Source: Archangiaceae bacterium (GTDB taxonomy: Bacteria; Myxococcota; Myxococcia; Myxococcales; Myxococcaceae). From it: a stretch of 64,000 bases of DNA. Position 1 is the stretch's first letter; every line of letters begins with the position of its first letter. Below are positions 63,950 through 64,000 of the stretch, piece after piece. A program made the position numbers and the translations under genes. Where the stretch lies: NCBI GenBank assembly GCA_016714225.1, contig JADJNS010000022.1:124001-188000 (forward strand), written 5' to 3'. Below the pieces are notes generated by a model. It saw only the letters and a program-made list of their open reading frames with translations, searched no databases and was not told the origin of the DNA.

Positions 63950-64000
63950 GGGCTCTCGCGCTGGGGGTGCTGTGGGTGGGCTGCGCCGCGAGCGGGCCGG
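63946..64000 (+). CDS. lipoprotein, N-terminal fragment at window end
   Basis: GTG 63946 overlaps the previous stop by 4 nt and begins RALALGVLWVGCAASGP, a lipoprotein signal peptide with lipobox WVGC. Only about 18 codons are in the window. The frame overlap and lipobox make a real gene likely. It is probably part of the VanZ / repeat-protein operon. Confidence 0.6.
   Translation, partial: MRALALGVLWVGCAASGP

Overview
The window is a dense, GC-rich stretch (roughly two thirds G+C or more by eye) with short intergenic gaps, many ATGA/GTGA stop-start overlaps and no rRNA, tRNA, CRISPR array, phage or transposase gene that I could recognise. The gene content points to a delta-type bacterium of the Myxococcota: a mevalonate-pathway operon, REC-DUF4388 (PATAN) regulators, a PilZ protein, FHA-GGDEF and CHASE2-cyclase signalling proteins, an AgmX/PglI-type TonB-like C-terminus, and many lipoproteins with Gly/Asp-rich linkers. 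This is inference from content; I could not run a search.

Left part (1-13.5 kb): a truncated lipoprotein alpha/beta-hydrolase, an M1 aminopeptidase, a tightly overlapped operon of four small membrane proteins resembling the enterobacterial yqjE/yqjD type, a coiled-coil protein, a possible outer-membrane barrel protein, a SOUL heme-binding protein, a DGG-repeat lipoprotein, a CHASE2-type adenylate/guanylate cyclase, an SDR reductase and DapF.

13.5-26.5 kb: a GAF plus degenerate-GGDEF protein joined to a REC-PATAN-pseudo-GTPase regulator whose reading frame is broken twice by compensating 1-nt indels; a TPR lipoprotein; an M16 protease next to a HAMP histidine kinase; a PEGA/TPR protein overlapped with a kelch-like lipoprotein; a membrane-anchored coiled-coil protein; a lipoyl-less E2-type acyltransferase; a DsrE-like protein.

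26.6-31 kb: fni, mvaA, mvaK1 and mvaD, the isoprenoid operon, without a phosphomevalonate kinase. It ends in a 348-nt gene-free stretch carrying an interspersed palindromic repeat whose second copy follows miaB at 63.1 kb.

31.4-45.9 kb: an M50 protease, a lytic transglycosylase, a small Cys-rich protein, a four-gene minus-strand operon (DciA-like, CAP/SCP protein, two tandem REC-PATAN-REC-PATAN regulators), a very large Cys-rich lipoprotein, an FHA-GGEEF cyclase, and a lipoprotein with a frame break inside an AGGX repeat.

46-64 kb: acyltransferase and epimerase, a coiled-coil gene, rpsA with a strong terminator, hemerythrin, a thiolase / TonB-like / CoA-transferase operon for acetoacetyl-CoA, PilZ, an RlmD-like methyltransferase, a TonB-dependent receptor, a CoxE-type VWA protein, miaB, VanZ, a secreted 11-residue-repeat protein, and the start of a lipoprotein that runs off the window. 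Three frame breaks in GC-rich runs suggest residual sequencing errors, although one lies in a repeat that could vary naturally.
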